From Brevibacillus_H sp041920465 (GTDB lineage: Bacteria > Bacillota > Bacilli > Brevibacillales > Brevibacillaceae), in contig JBHGXW010000060.1 of NCBI GenBank assembly GCA_041920465.1, forward strand, positions 1 to 64,000: a stretch of DNA of 64,000 nt, written 5' to 3'. The notes under the pieces were generated by a model. The model had not been told where the DNA came from and ran no database searches. It was given only the letters and a program-made list of their open reading frames with translations. The position numbers and the translations under genes are program-made. Positions 43,288 through 51,751 of this stretch are shown here, piece by piece (the first letter of the stretch is position 1; each line of letters begins with the position of its first letter).

Positions 43288-45123
43288 ATGAGTCGCGTTA
43301 TTGGTATTGACCTTGGTACAACTAACTCTTGCGTAGCGGTTATGGAGGGCGGCGAACCAGTCGTTATCCCGAATCCGGAAGGTAACCGTACTACTCCGTC
43401 TGTAGTGGCGTTCAAAAACGGTGAGCGGATCGTCGGTGAAGCAGCGAAACGCCAAGCTATCACCAACCCTGACAACACCGTAATCTCCATTAAACGCTGG
43501 ATGGGTACCAACCACAAAGTAACCTTGGAAGGCAAAGAATATACTCCACAAGAAATCTCTGCCATGATCCTGCAAAAGCTGAAAGCAGATGCAGAAGCAT
43601 ATCTTGGCGAACCGGTAACGAAAGCAGTTATTACCGTACCTGCTTACTTCAACGACTCCCAACGTCAGGCAACCAAAGACGCCGGTAAAATTGCCGGTCT
43701 CGAAGTGCTTCGTATCGTCAACGAGCCAACTGCGGCTGCGCTAGCTTACGGTATCGAGAAAAGCGAAGACCATACCGTTCTTGTATACGACTTGGGCGGC
43801 GGTACTTTCGACGTATCGATTCTCGAACTCTCCGAAGGCTTCTTTGAAGTAAAAGCTACTTCCGGTGACAACAAACTGGGTGGCGATGACTTCGACCAAG
43901 TGATTATTGATTACCTCGTGAATGAGTTCAAAAAAGAACACGGCATTGATCTTTCCAAAGACCGCATGGCTCTGCAACGTTTGAAAGATGCCGCAGAGAA
44001 AGCGAAGAAAGATTTGTCCGGTGTTTTGACTACTACCATCTCGCTGCCGTTTATCACAGCAGATGCAACCGGTCCGAAACACTTGGAGTTGAATTTGACT
44101 CGTGCGAAGTTTGAAGAGTTGTCTGCACACCTTGTAGAACGTACAATGGGTCCAACCCGTCAAGCGCTGCAAGATGCAGGTTTGACACCTGACAAAATCG
44201 ACCGTGTAATTCTCGTAGGTGGTTCCACCCGTATTCCTGCGGTACAAGAAGCAATCAAGAAGTTCCTGGGTAAAGAGCCGCACAAAGGCGTTAACCCGGA
44301 CGAAGTGGTAGCCTTGGGTGCTGCCGTTCAAGCCGGCGTACTCACCGGTGACGTGAAAGACGTAGTTCTCTTGGACGTAACTCCGCTCTCCCTCGGTATC
44401 GAAACGCTGGGCGGCGTCTTCACCAAGTTGATTGACCGCAACACTACCATTCCAACAAGCAAGTCCCAAGTGTTCTCAACTGCGGCAGATAACCAAACTT
44501 CTGTAGAGATTCACGTGCTGCAAGGGGAACGTCCAATGGCAGCAGACAACAAAACGTTGGGCCGCTTCCAATTGACCGACATTCCGCCGGCACCGCGTGG
44601 TATCCCGCAAATCGAAGTATCCTTTGACATCGACGCGAACGGTATCGTAAACGTGCGTGCGAAGGATCTGGGAACCGGCAAAGAGCAGCGCATCACCATC
44701 ACTTCCAACTCCGGTTTGACGGATCAAGAAATCGAACGCATGGTGAAGGAAGCGGAGATGAACGCCGAAGCTGACAAACAGCGCAAAGAAGCGGCGGAAA
44801 TCCGCAACCAGGCTGACCAGCTCGTATTTACAACCGAGAAGACCTTGAAAGAGTTGGAAGGCAAAGTGGATCAGGCCGAAATTGATAAAGCGAATGAAGC
44901 AAAAGAGAAAGTGAAAAAAGCACTCGAAGGCAACAACACCGACGAGATCAAGAAAGCAACCGAAGAGCTGACACAAATCGTGCAGCAGCTTTCCGTGAAG
45001 CTGTATGAGCAGGCAGCGCAAGCACAGCAAGCGGCGCAAAACGCTCAAGGCGCACATGGCGCAGACGCGAAGAAAGACAACGTGGTTGACGCTGATTACG
45101 AAGTAGTAGACGATAAAAAATAA
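43288..45123 (+). CDS. dnaK: Chaperone DnaK (Hsp70)
   Basis: The 611-residue Hsp70 starts MSRVIGIDLGTTNSC and has the ATPase motifs NEPTAAALAYG and LVYDLGGGTFDVSILE, the linker DVVLLDVTPLSLGIE and an alpha-helical lid ending in DADYEVVDDKK. It lacks the extra segment that Gram-negative DnaK carries in the N-terminal domain, which is normal for Firmicutes. A strong terminator follows, so dnaJ is transcribed mostly from its own promoter. Confidence 0.98.
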   Translation: MSRVIGIDLGTTNSCVAVMEGGEPVVIPNPEGNRTTPSVVAFKNGERIVGEAAKRQAITNPDNTVISIKRWMGTNHKVTLEGKEYTPQEISAMILQKLKADAEAYLGEPVTKAVITVPAYFNDSQRQATKDAGKIAGLEVLRIVNEPTAAALAYGIEKSEDHTVLVYDLGGGTFDVSILELSEGFFEVKATSGDNKLGGDDFDQVIIDYLVNEFKKEHGIDLSKDRMALQRLKDAAEKAKKDLSGVLTTTISLPFITADATGPKHLELNLTRAKFEELSAHLVERTMGPTRQALQDAGLTPDKIDRVILVGGSTRIPAVQEAIKKFLGKEPHKGVNPDEVVALGAAVQAGVLTGDVKDVVLLDVTPLSLGIETLGGVFTKLIDRNTTIPTSKSQVFSTAADNQTSVEIHVLQGERPMAADNKTLGRFQLTDIPPAPRGIPQIEVSFDIDANGIVNVRAKDLGTGKEQRITITSNSGLTDQEIERMVKEAEMNAEADKQRKEAAEIRNQADQLVFTTEKTLKELEGKVDQAEIDKANEAKEKVKKALEGNNTDEIKKATEELTQIVQQLSVKLYEQAAQAQQAAQNAQGAHGADAKKDNVVDADYEVVDDKK

Positions 45124-45197
45124 TTCACTTGCACGAAGCAAGTGATCTGTTTGGGAAAGAGTCAAAGTCAGGTATCCAATGGCTTTGACTCTTTTTC
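45122..45197 (+). terminator. Two hairpins, the second a strong terminator, after dnaK
   Basis: TTCACTTGC pairs with GCAAGTGA right after the stop. Then AAAGAGTCAAAG (45156-45167) pairs with CTTTGACTCTTT (45183-45194) followed by TT. Confidence 0.85.
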
Positions 45198-45235
45198 CGA
45201 AGAAAAGAATTGGCTGCAGGGCCACTCGTCGACAA

Positions 45236-45264
45236 TTGATGCAAATTGGCAGGCATGCTATAGT
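45236..45264 (+). promoter_or_regulatory. Candidate sigma-A promoter for dnaJ
   Basis: TTGATG (45236-45241), a 17-nt spacer and TATAGT (45259-45264) lie 40 nt before dnaJ. No CIRCE is present here. Confidence 0.5.
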
Positions 45265-45303
45265 TATTTTTGACTGTCTTGGATACGGGAGTGATTGATC
45301 TCA

Positions 45304-46431
45304 ATGAAGCGTGATTATTATGAGGTGCTTGGCGTCAGCAAGAATGCGAGCGAAGACGAGATTAAAAAAGCGTATCGCAAGCTGGCTCGCCAGTACCACC
45401 CTGATGTGAACAAAGAACCAGACGCGGAAGAAAAATTCAAAGAAGTAAAGGAAGCATACGACGTCCTCTCTGATTCACAGAAGCGCGCCAACTATGACCG
45501 GTTCGGCCATCAAGATCCGAATCAGGGATTTGGCGCGGGCGGCTTCGACATGAACGGAATGGGCGGATTTGGCGACATTTTTGACATGTTTTTCGGAGGC
45601 GGCGGCAGACGTGCCAATCCGAATGCGCCGCGCAAAGGGGCAGATTTGCAGTTCTCGCTGCAAATTGAATTCAAGGAAGCGGTATTCGGCAAAGAAACCG
45701 ATATTGAGATTCCTCGTGAAGCAATTTGTGATACCTGCCACGGTTCGGGCGCTAAACCGGGCACCAGCGTAGAGACATGTAAAACATGTAACGGTACCGG
45801 CCAGCAAGAAGTGGTTGCCAATACACCGTTTGGCCGTATCGTGAACCGCCGTACATGCCAGACATGTGAAGGCAGAGGAAAAGTAGTAAAAGAAAAATGT
45901 ACGCATTGCCGGGGAACAGGCCGGGTCAAAATCCGCCGCAAAATTCATCTCAACATTCCTGCCGGTGTGGACGACGGGGCACAGCTTCGCGTACCAAACG
46001 AAGGGGAACCGGGTGTCAACGGCGGTCCGGCGGGAGATTTGTACGTCGTTTTGCGAGTAAAGCCGCATGAATTTTTTGAGCGGGAAGGCAATGATATATA
46101 TTGTGAGGTACCCATCAGCTTTGCCCAAGCTGCCTTGGGTGACGAGATTGAAGTGCCCGCGCTGGAAGGTAAAGTAAAACTGAAAGTGCCTGCGGGTACA
46201 CAGACAGGAACCTTTTTCCGCCTGAGAGGAAAAGGGGTGCCGTATTTGCGCGGCAACGGTGTGGGGGATCAGCATATCAAGGTGCGTATCGTTACTCCGA
46301 CCAAGCTGACGGACAAGCAAAAAGATTTGTTGCGTGAATTTGCTTCCCTAAGCGATGGAGCACCGCTTGAAATACCACACGAAGATGAGAGCTTTTTTGG
46401 CAAGATGAAGCGAGCATTTCGCGGAGAATAA
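45304..46431 (+). CDS. dnaJ: Chaperone DnaJ (Hsp40)
   Basis: The 375-residue protein stimulates DnaK ATPase. It has the J domain (KRDYYEVLG start, HPD motif in QYHPDVN near residues 32-34), a Gly/Phe region (GFGAGGFDMNGMGG), four CxxCxGxG zinc motifs near residues 140-205 (three visible with the standard form, one as CTHCRGTG) and the C-terminal client-binding domain. The ATG at 45304 follows GGGAGTGA by 8-11 nt. An in-frame TTG lies three codons upstream. Confidence 0.97.
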   Translation: MKRDYYEVLGVSKNASEDEIKKAYRKLARQYHPDVNKEPDAEEKFKEVKEAYDVLSDSQKRANYDRFGHQDPNQGFGAGGFDMNGMGGFGDIFDMFFGGGGRRANPNAPRKGADLQFSLQIEFKEAVFGKETDIEIPREAICDTCHGSGAKPGTSVETCKTCNGTGQQEVVANTPFGRIVNRRTCQTCEGRGKVVKEKCTHCRGTGRVKIRRKIHLNIPAGVDDGAQLRVPNEGEPGVNGGPAGDLYVVLRVKPHEFFEREGNDIYCEVPISFAQAALGDEIEVPALEGKVKLKVPAGTQTGTFFRLRGKGVPYLRGNGVGDQHIKVRIVTPTKLTDKQKDLLREFASLSDGAPLEIPHEDESFFGKMKRAFRGE

Positions 46432-46472
46432 GAATGAAGAACCTTATGTAAGGTGACGGGGGATGGTAGAAA

Positions 46473-47411
46473 ATGAAATGGTCAGAAATTTGTATCCATA
46501 CGACAGCGGAAGCGGTAGAAGCGGTGTCTAATTTATTGTATGAGGCCGGAGCTAACGGAGTTGTCATTGAGGACCCGGAGGTTTTGTACCGGGAATGGGA
46601 TACGCCTTTCGGAGAAATCTACCAGCTATCCCCCGACGATTTTCCCAAAGAAGGAGTATACGTCAAAGGGTATTTACCGGTAACCAGCTACCTGGGCGAA
46701 ACGGTGGAAGCACTGAAAGACCGGTTAAACGAACTCCTTTTGTACGGTTTGGAGCTTGGAGCGGGTACTGTTACCACGACGGAAGTTCATGAGGACGAGT
46801 GGGCAACAGCCTGGAAGAAGTATTACAAGCCGGTAAGCATTTCGGATCGGATCACGATTACTCCTGTCTGGGAGGATTACGTGCCGAAGCGCGGAGATGA
46901 AATTATTATCGAGATGGATCCGGGGATGGCGTTTGGAACGGGTACGCATCCGACCACTGTGCTCTGCATTCGCGCTTTGGAAAAATATCTGAAACCGGGC
47001 GACCGTGTCTATGACGTAGGGACCGGTACGGGAATTCTGGGCATTGCCGCGGCGAAGCTTGGTGCTTCCTCCATTCTTGCCATGGATTTGGATGAGGTTG
47101 CCGTTCGCTCTGCGATTGAAAACTGCAAGATCAACAAGTGCAGCGAACAAATCACCGTAAAACAGAACAACCTGCTTGACGGCGTTGTGGAGCAGGTTGA
47201 AGTGGTTATCGCCAATATATTGGCTGAAGTTATTATCCGCTTTACCGACGATGTAGAGCGTGTTCTCTTGCCGGGTGGTACGTTTATCGCTTCCGGTATC
47301 ATCAAAGCACGGGAAGAAGATGTGAAGACAGCATTGGCCGAGTCCAGGCTGGAGATTGTGGAGACTGTTTACATGGATGATTGGGTAGCAATTATCGCGA
47401 AAAAAGGATAA
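46473..47411 (+). CDS. prmA: Ribosomal protein L11 methyltransferase
   Basis: The 312-residue AdoMet enzyme methylates L11. It has the PrmA N-domain (KWSEICIHTTAEAVEAVSNL) and the catalytic domain with MDPGMAFGTGTHPTT, VYDVGTGTGILGIAAAKLGA and VIANILAEV. Order dnaJ-prmA-rsmE-mtaB matches B. subtilis. Confidence 0.97.
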   Translation: MKWSEICIHTTAEAVEAVSNLLYEAGANGVVIEDPEVLYREWDTPFGEIYQLSPDDFPKEGVYVKGYLPVTSYLGETVEALKDRLNELLLYGLELGAGTVTTTEVHEDEWATAWKKYYKPVSISDRITITPVWEDYVPKRGDEIIIEMDPGMAFGTGTHPTTVLCIRALEKYLKPGDRVYDVGTGTGILGIAAAKLGASSILAMDLDEVAVRSAIENCKINKCSEQITVKQNNLLDGVVEQVEVVIANILAEVIIRFTDDVERVLLPGGTFIASGIIKAREEDVKTALAESRLEIVETVYMDDWVAIIAKKG

Positions 47412-47429
47412 AATAGTGAGGTTGCCTGC

Positions 47430-48161
47430 ATGCAGCGATATTTCATTGATCCTCACCAATGGAACGATCAGGAAGTCATCATTACTGGCGATGACGTTCA
47501 TCATATTGTCAAAGTGATGCGATCTGCCGAAGGGGACGAAATCCTGGTAAGTGACGGAAAAGGCCGTGTGGCACAAGCTCGAATCAAACGATTGGAGCAA
47601 AAGGAAGTGCGAGCCGATATCGTGCAAATCCTTGATGAACAGCGGGAAATGCCGATTCGCGTCACCATTGGACAGGGGTTGCCGAAAGCAGATAAAATGG
47701 AATGGATTATTCAGAAGGGTACGGAGATGGGAGCGTATGCCTTTTTGCCTTTTTCCTCCGAGCGGACGATTGTGAAGCTGGATGAGAAAAAAGAGGGCAA
47801 GAAGCTGGAACGCTGGCAAAAAATCGCCAAAGAAGCGGCAGAGCAATCGCATCGGTCGGTTCTTCCGCAAGTTGGCTCGCCTGTCACTTTCAAAACGATT
47901 TTGGCTCAATCCCAAGCGTACTCGGCACGAGTGATTGCTTATGAACAAGAATCGGCTGTGGGCTTGAAGGAAGTGCTGAACACTCTTTCAACAGGAGATT
48001 CGCTGTTGGTCTTGATCGGCCCGGAAGGCGGATTTTCTGCTGAAGAAGTGGCTCAAGCCAAACAGGCCGGATTTGTTTCCGTACAGTTAGGCCCGAGAAT
48101 TCTGAGGACGGAGACAGCCAGCCAATATGTGTTGGCTTGTGTCTCCTATCATTTTGAATAG
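47430..48161 (+). CDS. rsmE: 16S rRNA m3U1498 methyltransferase RsmE
   Basis: The 243-residue SPOUT-class enzyme methylates U1498 of 16S rRNA. It has an N-terminal PUA-like domain (HHIVKVMRSAEGDEILVSDG) and the knotted C-terminal domain with AAEQSHRSVLPQV, IGPEGGFSAEEV and LGPRILRTETA. Repeat copy D follows its stop by 11 bp. Confidence 0.96.
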   Translation: MQRYFIDPHQWNDQEVIITGDDVHHIVKVMRSAEGDEILVSDGKGRVAQARIKRLEQKEVRADIVQILDEQREMPIRVTIGQGLPKADKMEWIIQKGTEMGAYAFLPFSSERTIVKLDEKKEGKKLERWQKIAKEAAEQSHRSVLPQVGSPVTFKTILAQSQAYSARVIAYEQESAVGLKEVLNTLSTGDSLLVLIGPEGGFSAEEVAQAKQAGFVSVQLGPRILRTETASQYVLACVSYHFE

Positions 48162-48172
48162 ATTGGTAATCA

Positions 48173-48221
48173 AGTTATTGAGGCCCCGCCCGACACAGCG
48201 ATAGCTAAGGGAGGGTGGGTG
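48173..48221 (+). repeat. Dispersed hairpin element, copy D (short)
   Basis: It starts AGTTATTGAGGCCCCGCCCG and ends GGGAGGGTGGGTGT. CCCGCCC pairs with GGGTGGG (one G-T) and an inner AGCG/AGCT pair is weaker. The terminal T run is shortened here. It lies in the 81-bp gap between rsmE and mtaB. Confidence 0.55.
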
Positions 48222-48242
48222 TAAAAGAAAGGAGGGAGAGCA

Positions 48243-49601
48243 ATGAATACCGTTGCTTTCTACACATTAGGCTGCAAAGTGAACAGCTATGAAACAGAAG
48301 CCATTTGGCAGCTGTTCAAAGCGCACGGCTACGAACGTGTCGACTTTGAGACAGAAACGGCTGATGTTTATGTGATTAATACATGTACCGTAACCAATAC
48401 CGGTGACAAAAAAAGTCGCCAGGTTATCCGCCGCGCCATTCGCCGCAATCCGGACGCGATTGTGGCTGTAACCGGATGCTATGCGCAAACATCTCCCAAT
48501 GAGATTGCTGACATCCCCGGTGTTGACATCATCGTGGGTACCCAAGGCCGGGAACGGTTAGTGGAATATGTGCAACAAATCCAAAGCGAGCGCACGCCGA
48601 TCAACGCGGTCGGCAACATTATGAAGGCTCGCACATTTGAAGAATTGGATGTTCCGTCCTTTACCGACAGAACCCGCGCGTCCCTTAAAATTCAAGAAGG
48701 CTGCAACAACTTCTGCACCTTCTGCATTATTCCTTGGGCACGCGGTCTGATGCGTTCCCGCCAGCCGGAAAGTGTCATTGAGCAGGCGAAGAAACTGGTA
48801 CAAGCCGGTTATCTCGAAATCGTCCTGACCGGAATTCATACCGGCGGCTACGGGGAAGATCTGGAAAACTACAACCTGGCCAAACTGCTGAAAGACCTTG
48901 AACAAGTAGAAGGATTGAAACGCATCCGGATCAGTTCCATTGAGGCCAGCCAGATTACGGATGAGGTGCTGGAAGTAATCAACCATTCCGATAAAGTATG
49001 CCGTCATTTGCACGTTCCGCTGCAAGCAGGTGACGATGAGGTATTGAAGCGCATGCGCCGGAAGTATACCACCGCCGAGTTCAAGGAAAAAATGGCCAAA
49101 GTCCGCGAAGCTCTGCCAGGAGTTGCCTTGACGACGGACGTTATTGTCGGCTTCCCTGGCGAAACTGAGGAACAATTCATGAACGGCTATCACTTTATTA
49201 AAGAGATCGGCTTCGCTGAACTTCACGTCTTCCCATATTCGATGCGGACAGGAACACCGGCTGCCCGGATGGAAAATCAAGTGCCGGAAGAAGTGAAGAA
49301 AGATCGTGTTGCCAAACTGATCGAACTAAACACGGAATTGACTCTCAACTACGCCAAAGAGTACGTGGGTGATGTGCTGGAAGTGATTCCGGAGAGGGCC
49401 TTTAAAGAAGATCCGGCAAGCGGACTCTTAATGGGTTACTCCGATAACTATCTCAACGTGGTCTTCCCTGGCACGGAAGAGATGATTGGCAACGTGTGCA
49501 AAGTAAAAATTGATGAGGCAGGTTCTGAATACTGCAAAGGCACATTTGTCCGTGTCCTTGGTGAAAACAAACCGTCCCTTATAGGAGAAACAGCTGTATG
49601 A
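48243..49601 (+). CDS. mtaB: tRNA t6A37 methylthiotransferase MtaB
   Basis: The 452-residue radical SAM methylthiotransferase converts t6A37 of tRNA to ms2t6A. It has the N-terminal cluster cysteines in LGCKVNSYE, NTCTVTN and TGCYAQ, the radical SAM motif CNNFCTFC near residue 154 and a C-terminal TRAM domain. AAAGGAGGGAG precedes the ATG. The stop overlaps the next gene (ATGA). Confidence 0.97.
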   Translation: MNTVAFYTLGCKVNSYETEAIWQLFKAHGYERVDFETETADVYVINTCTVTNTGDKKSRQVIRRAIRRNPDAIVAVTGCYAQTSPNEIADIPGVDIIVGTQGRERLVEYVQQIQSERTPINAVGNIMKARTFEELDVPSFTDRTRASLKIQEGCNNFCTFCIIPWARGLMRSRQPESVIEQAKKLVQAGYLEIVLTGIHTGGYGEDLENYNLAKLLKDLEQVEGLKRIRISSIEASQITDEVLEVINHSDKVCRHLHVPLQAGDDEVLKRMRRKYTTAEFKEKMAKVREALPGVALTTDVIVGFPGETEEQFMNGYHFIKEIGFAELHVFPYSMRTGTPAARMENQVPEEVKKDRVAKLIELNTELTLNYAKEYVGDVLEVIPERAFKEDPASGLLMGYSDNYLNVVFPGTEEMIGNVCKVKIDEAGSEYCKGTFVRVLGENKPSLIGETAV

Positions 49602-50026
49602 TCGAAATTTCCGCCGGTGGAGTGGTGTATCGCAAACAGGACGAACGTCTTTCTTTAATGTTGATAGAAGATCGTTATGGAAAAATGACACTTGCCAAAG
49701 GAAAACAGGAACCGGGGGAAACCCTGGAAGAAACAGCTTTGCGTGAGATCCTGGAAGAGACAAGCGTACGGGGCAAACTGATTTGTCCCCTTGAAACGGT
49801 TTATTATACCTACCTCCACCCTATCACGGGAGAGAAGGTGAACAAAGAGGTATATTACTATCTGGTGGAAGCGTTAACCGACGATTTGACAGCCCAAATC
49901 GAAGAGATCAGGGCAGTACACTGGTATACACCGCTTGACGCGTGGAAAAACCAGCAAAAAAGAGGTTATAAAAATAACGAAAGTGTCTTGAAAAAAGCGC
50001 TTGCCCATTTTGGAATCGAGGTGTAG
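49598..50026 (+). CDS. Nudix hydrolase
   Basis: The 142-residue protein has a full Nudix box (G-x5-E-x7-REILEE-x-x) in GKQEPGETLEETALREILEETSV. Nudix enzymes hydrolyse nucleoside diphosphates linked to other groups. The substrate is not evident. Start overlaps the mtaB stop by 4 nt and deoC follows 4 nt after its stop. Confidence 0.92.
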   Translation: MIEISAGGVVYRKQDERLSLMLIEDRYGKMTLAKGKQEPGETLEETALREILEETSVRGKLICPLETVYYTYLHPITGEKVNKEVYYYLVEALTDDLTAQIEEIRAVHWYTPLDAWKNQQKRGYKNNESVLKKALAHFGIEV

Positions 50027-50030
50027 AAAA

Positions 50031-50696
50031 ATGAAGTTGGCTAAATATATCGACCACACGTTATTAAAGCCTGAAGCAACCGCCGAAATGATAGACAAGC
50101 TGTGTGCCGAGGCGAAAGAGTACGATTTTGCCTCTGTCTGTGTCAACCCTGTGTGGGTGAAGCGATCCGCACAAAATCTGGCTGGTACCGATGTGAAAGT
50201 ATGTACCGTCATCGGGTTCCCGCTCGGGGCCAACACACCGGAAGTAAAAGCAGCCGAAACCCGAGATGCGATTGCAAATGGCGCTGCGGAAGTGGATATG
50301 GTCATCAACGTCGGCGCGTTGAAATCAGGCGATCTTGAGCTGGTGAAACGCGACATTCAAGCCGTTGTGGAAGCCTCCGGAGATGTGTTGGTCAAAGTGA
50401 TTATTGAAACCGGTCTGTTAACCGATCAGGAGAAAGTAACCGCCTGCCAATTAAGTGTTGAGGCAGGCGCTGACTACGTGAAAACCTCTACCGGATTCGG
50501 ACCGGGCGGAGCGACCGTGGAAGACATCGCGCTGATGCGCAAAACGGTCGGCCCCGAGATTGGGGTGAAAGCTTCCGGCGGAGTACGTGATCGCAAGACT
50601 GCTCTGGCCATGATCGAAGCTGGCGCTACCCGGATTGGCGCAAGCGCAGGAATTGCCATCGTTTCCGGGGAAACAGCTGCAGGCAGCGGCTACTAA
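50031..50696 (+). CDS. deoC: Deoxyribose-phosphate aldolase
   Basis: The 221-residue class I aldolase splits 2-deoxyribose 5-phosphate into glyceraldehyde 3-phosphate and acetaldehyde. It shows IDHTLLKPEAT, FPLGA, the Schiff-base Lys in VKVIIETGLL and the second Lys in GVKASGGV. GAGGTG lies about 9 nt before the ATG at 50031, within the Nudix gene end. Confidence 0.96.
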   Translation: MKLAKYIDHTLLKPEATAEMIDKLCAEAKEYDFASVCVNPVWVKRSAQNLAGTDVKVCTVIGFPLGANTPEVKAAETRDAIANGAAEVDMVINVGALKSGDLELVKRDIQAVVEASGDVLVKVIIETGLLTDQEKVTACQLSVEAGADYVKTSTGFGPGGATVEDIALMRKTVGPEIGVKASGGVRDRKTALAMIEAGATRIGASAGIAIVSGETAAGSGY

Positions 50697-50701
50697 GAGT
50701 C

Positions 50702-50731
50702 AAAAGTGAAGGTATCATGCCTTCACTTTTT
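50702..50731. terminator. Bidirectional terminator after deoC
   Basis: AAAAGTGAAGG pairs with CCTTCACTTTT around a 7-nt loop, followed by TC. It lies between convergent deoC and the Na/Pi-type gene. Confidence 0.85.
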
Positions 50732-50737
50732 CTTTGA

Positions 50738-51667
50738 TTATTTAATCAGCCATTGAATAAAGCGACCTATCCGTGCTGCGAACGGCAAGGCTGCCAGAGA
50801 ACAAATCACGTTGAACATGGTTTGGGAGTGAGCAATCTGCATCGCCGGATCAGACGTGATCATCGCGGATACTTGGGCAAGACTAGAAAGAAACGGCAAA
50901 AAGATGATGGCTCCCGCTACGTTAAACAGCGTATGGAGCCAAGCTACCTGGCGGGAAGCCGAGTTGGTTCCGATGCTGGCCACAATCGCGGTGAAGCAAG
51001 TGCCGACATTGGCTCCCAAGACAATAGCCAGAGCCGTTTCCATCGTGAAGATTTGGTGTGTCATCAAGCTCATCGTTATCGCCGTGGTAGCCGAACTGCT
51101 GTGGATCAGCGCGGTAAAAATGGTTCCGGTCAACAACCCGATCCAGATGGAATGGCTGCTCTCCAGAAACAGCATTCGGAAGGTTTGGGAATGTTCAAGC
51201 GGCCTGGCCATAACCTGCATGGTATCAATCCCCATAAACACTAGCCCGAATCCGCCGAGAACCAATCCGATATTGCGGATTACCCGCTGCGGCATGAGCC
51301 ACATCGCCACACCGATCAACAGAATCGGCACGGCGAAATCTTCCAACCGAAGAGCAATCAATTCCGTGGTAACAGTCGTACCCACGTTGGTGCCTAGAAT
51401 AATCCCTACTGTTTGAGCGAAGCCGATAATGCCTGCCTGAGTAAGCGAAATGGTCAAAACGGTAACGGCACTTGAGCTTTGCAAGGCAAAGGTGGAGAAC
51501 AAGCCGGAGAAAAAACTGTGCGCAGGTGTACGTGTGAAGCGAAGCAAAACGGACTCCATCCGCTTGCCCGCCATATGATGAAAGCCTGCGCGCATCGCAT
51601 ACATACCCAACAGAAAAAAACTGAGTCCCAAGCAAAACGGAATGACGATTTCCGAGACCGCCCGCAA
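50738..51667 (-). CDS. yqeW: Na/Pi cotransporter family protein (YqeW-like)
   Basis: The 309-residue membrane protein has the duplicated family motif QSSSAVT and HSSSATT with GTNVGTT and GANVGTC, the hallmark of sodium-phosphate cotransporter repeats. A PhoU-like tail is absent. It probably starts at TTG 51667 with GAGGGG upstream. The position after mtaB matches yqeW of B. subtilis. Transport of phosphate is inferred. Confidence 0.88.
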   Translation of the reverse strand: MRAVSEIVIPFCLGLSFFLLGMYAMRAGFHHMAGKRMESVLLRFTRTPAHSFFSGLFSTFALQSSSAVTVLTISLTQAGIIGFAQTVGIILGTNVGTTVTTELIALRLEDFAVPILLIGVAMWLMPQRVIRNIGLVLGGFGLVFMGIDTMQVMARPLEHSQTFRMLFLESSHSIWIGLLTGTIFTALIHSSSATTAITMSLMTHQIFTMETALAIVLGANVGTCFTAIVASIGTNSASRQVAWLHTLFNVAGAIIFLPFLSSLAQVSAMITSDPAMQIAHSQTMFNVICSLAALPFAARIGRFIQWLIK

Positions 51668-51751
51668 ACGTTTCTAACCCCTCTCCCATCGTCAGATACT
51701 ATACGCTATGCCCGGACTCAGACAAGCATGACAAGGAGGCTTATAAACCGA

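Noticed and set aside
51479..51751. Upstream extension of the RlmI-like gene
   Set aside because: It would be antisense to the start of the Na/Pi-type gene. MAKVILDRNRKKRLEAGHPW at 51752 is a typical start for the family.
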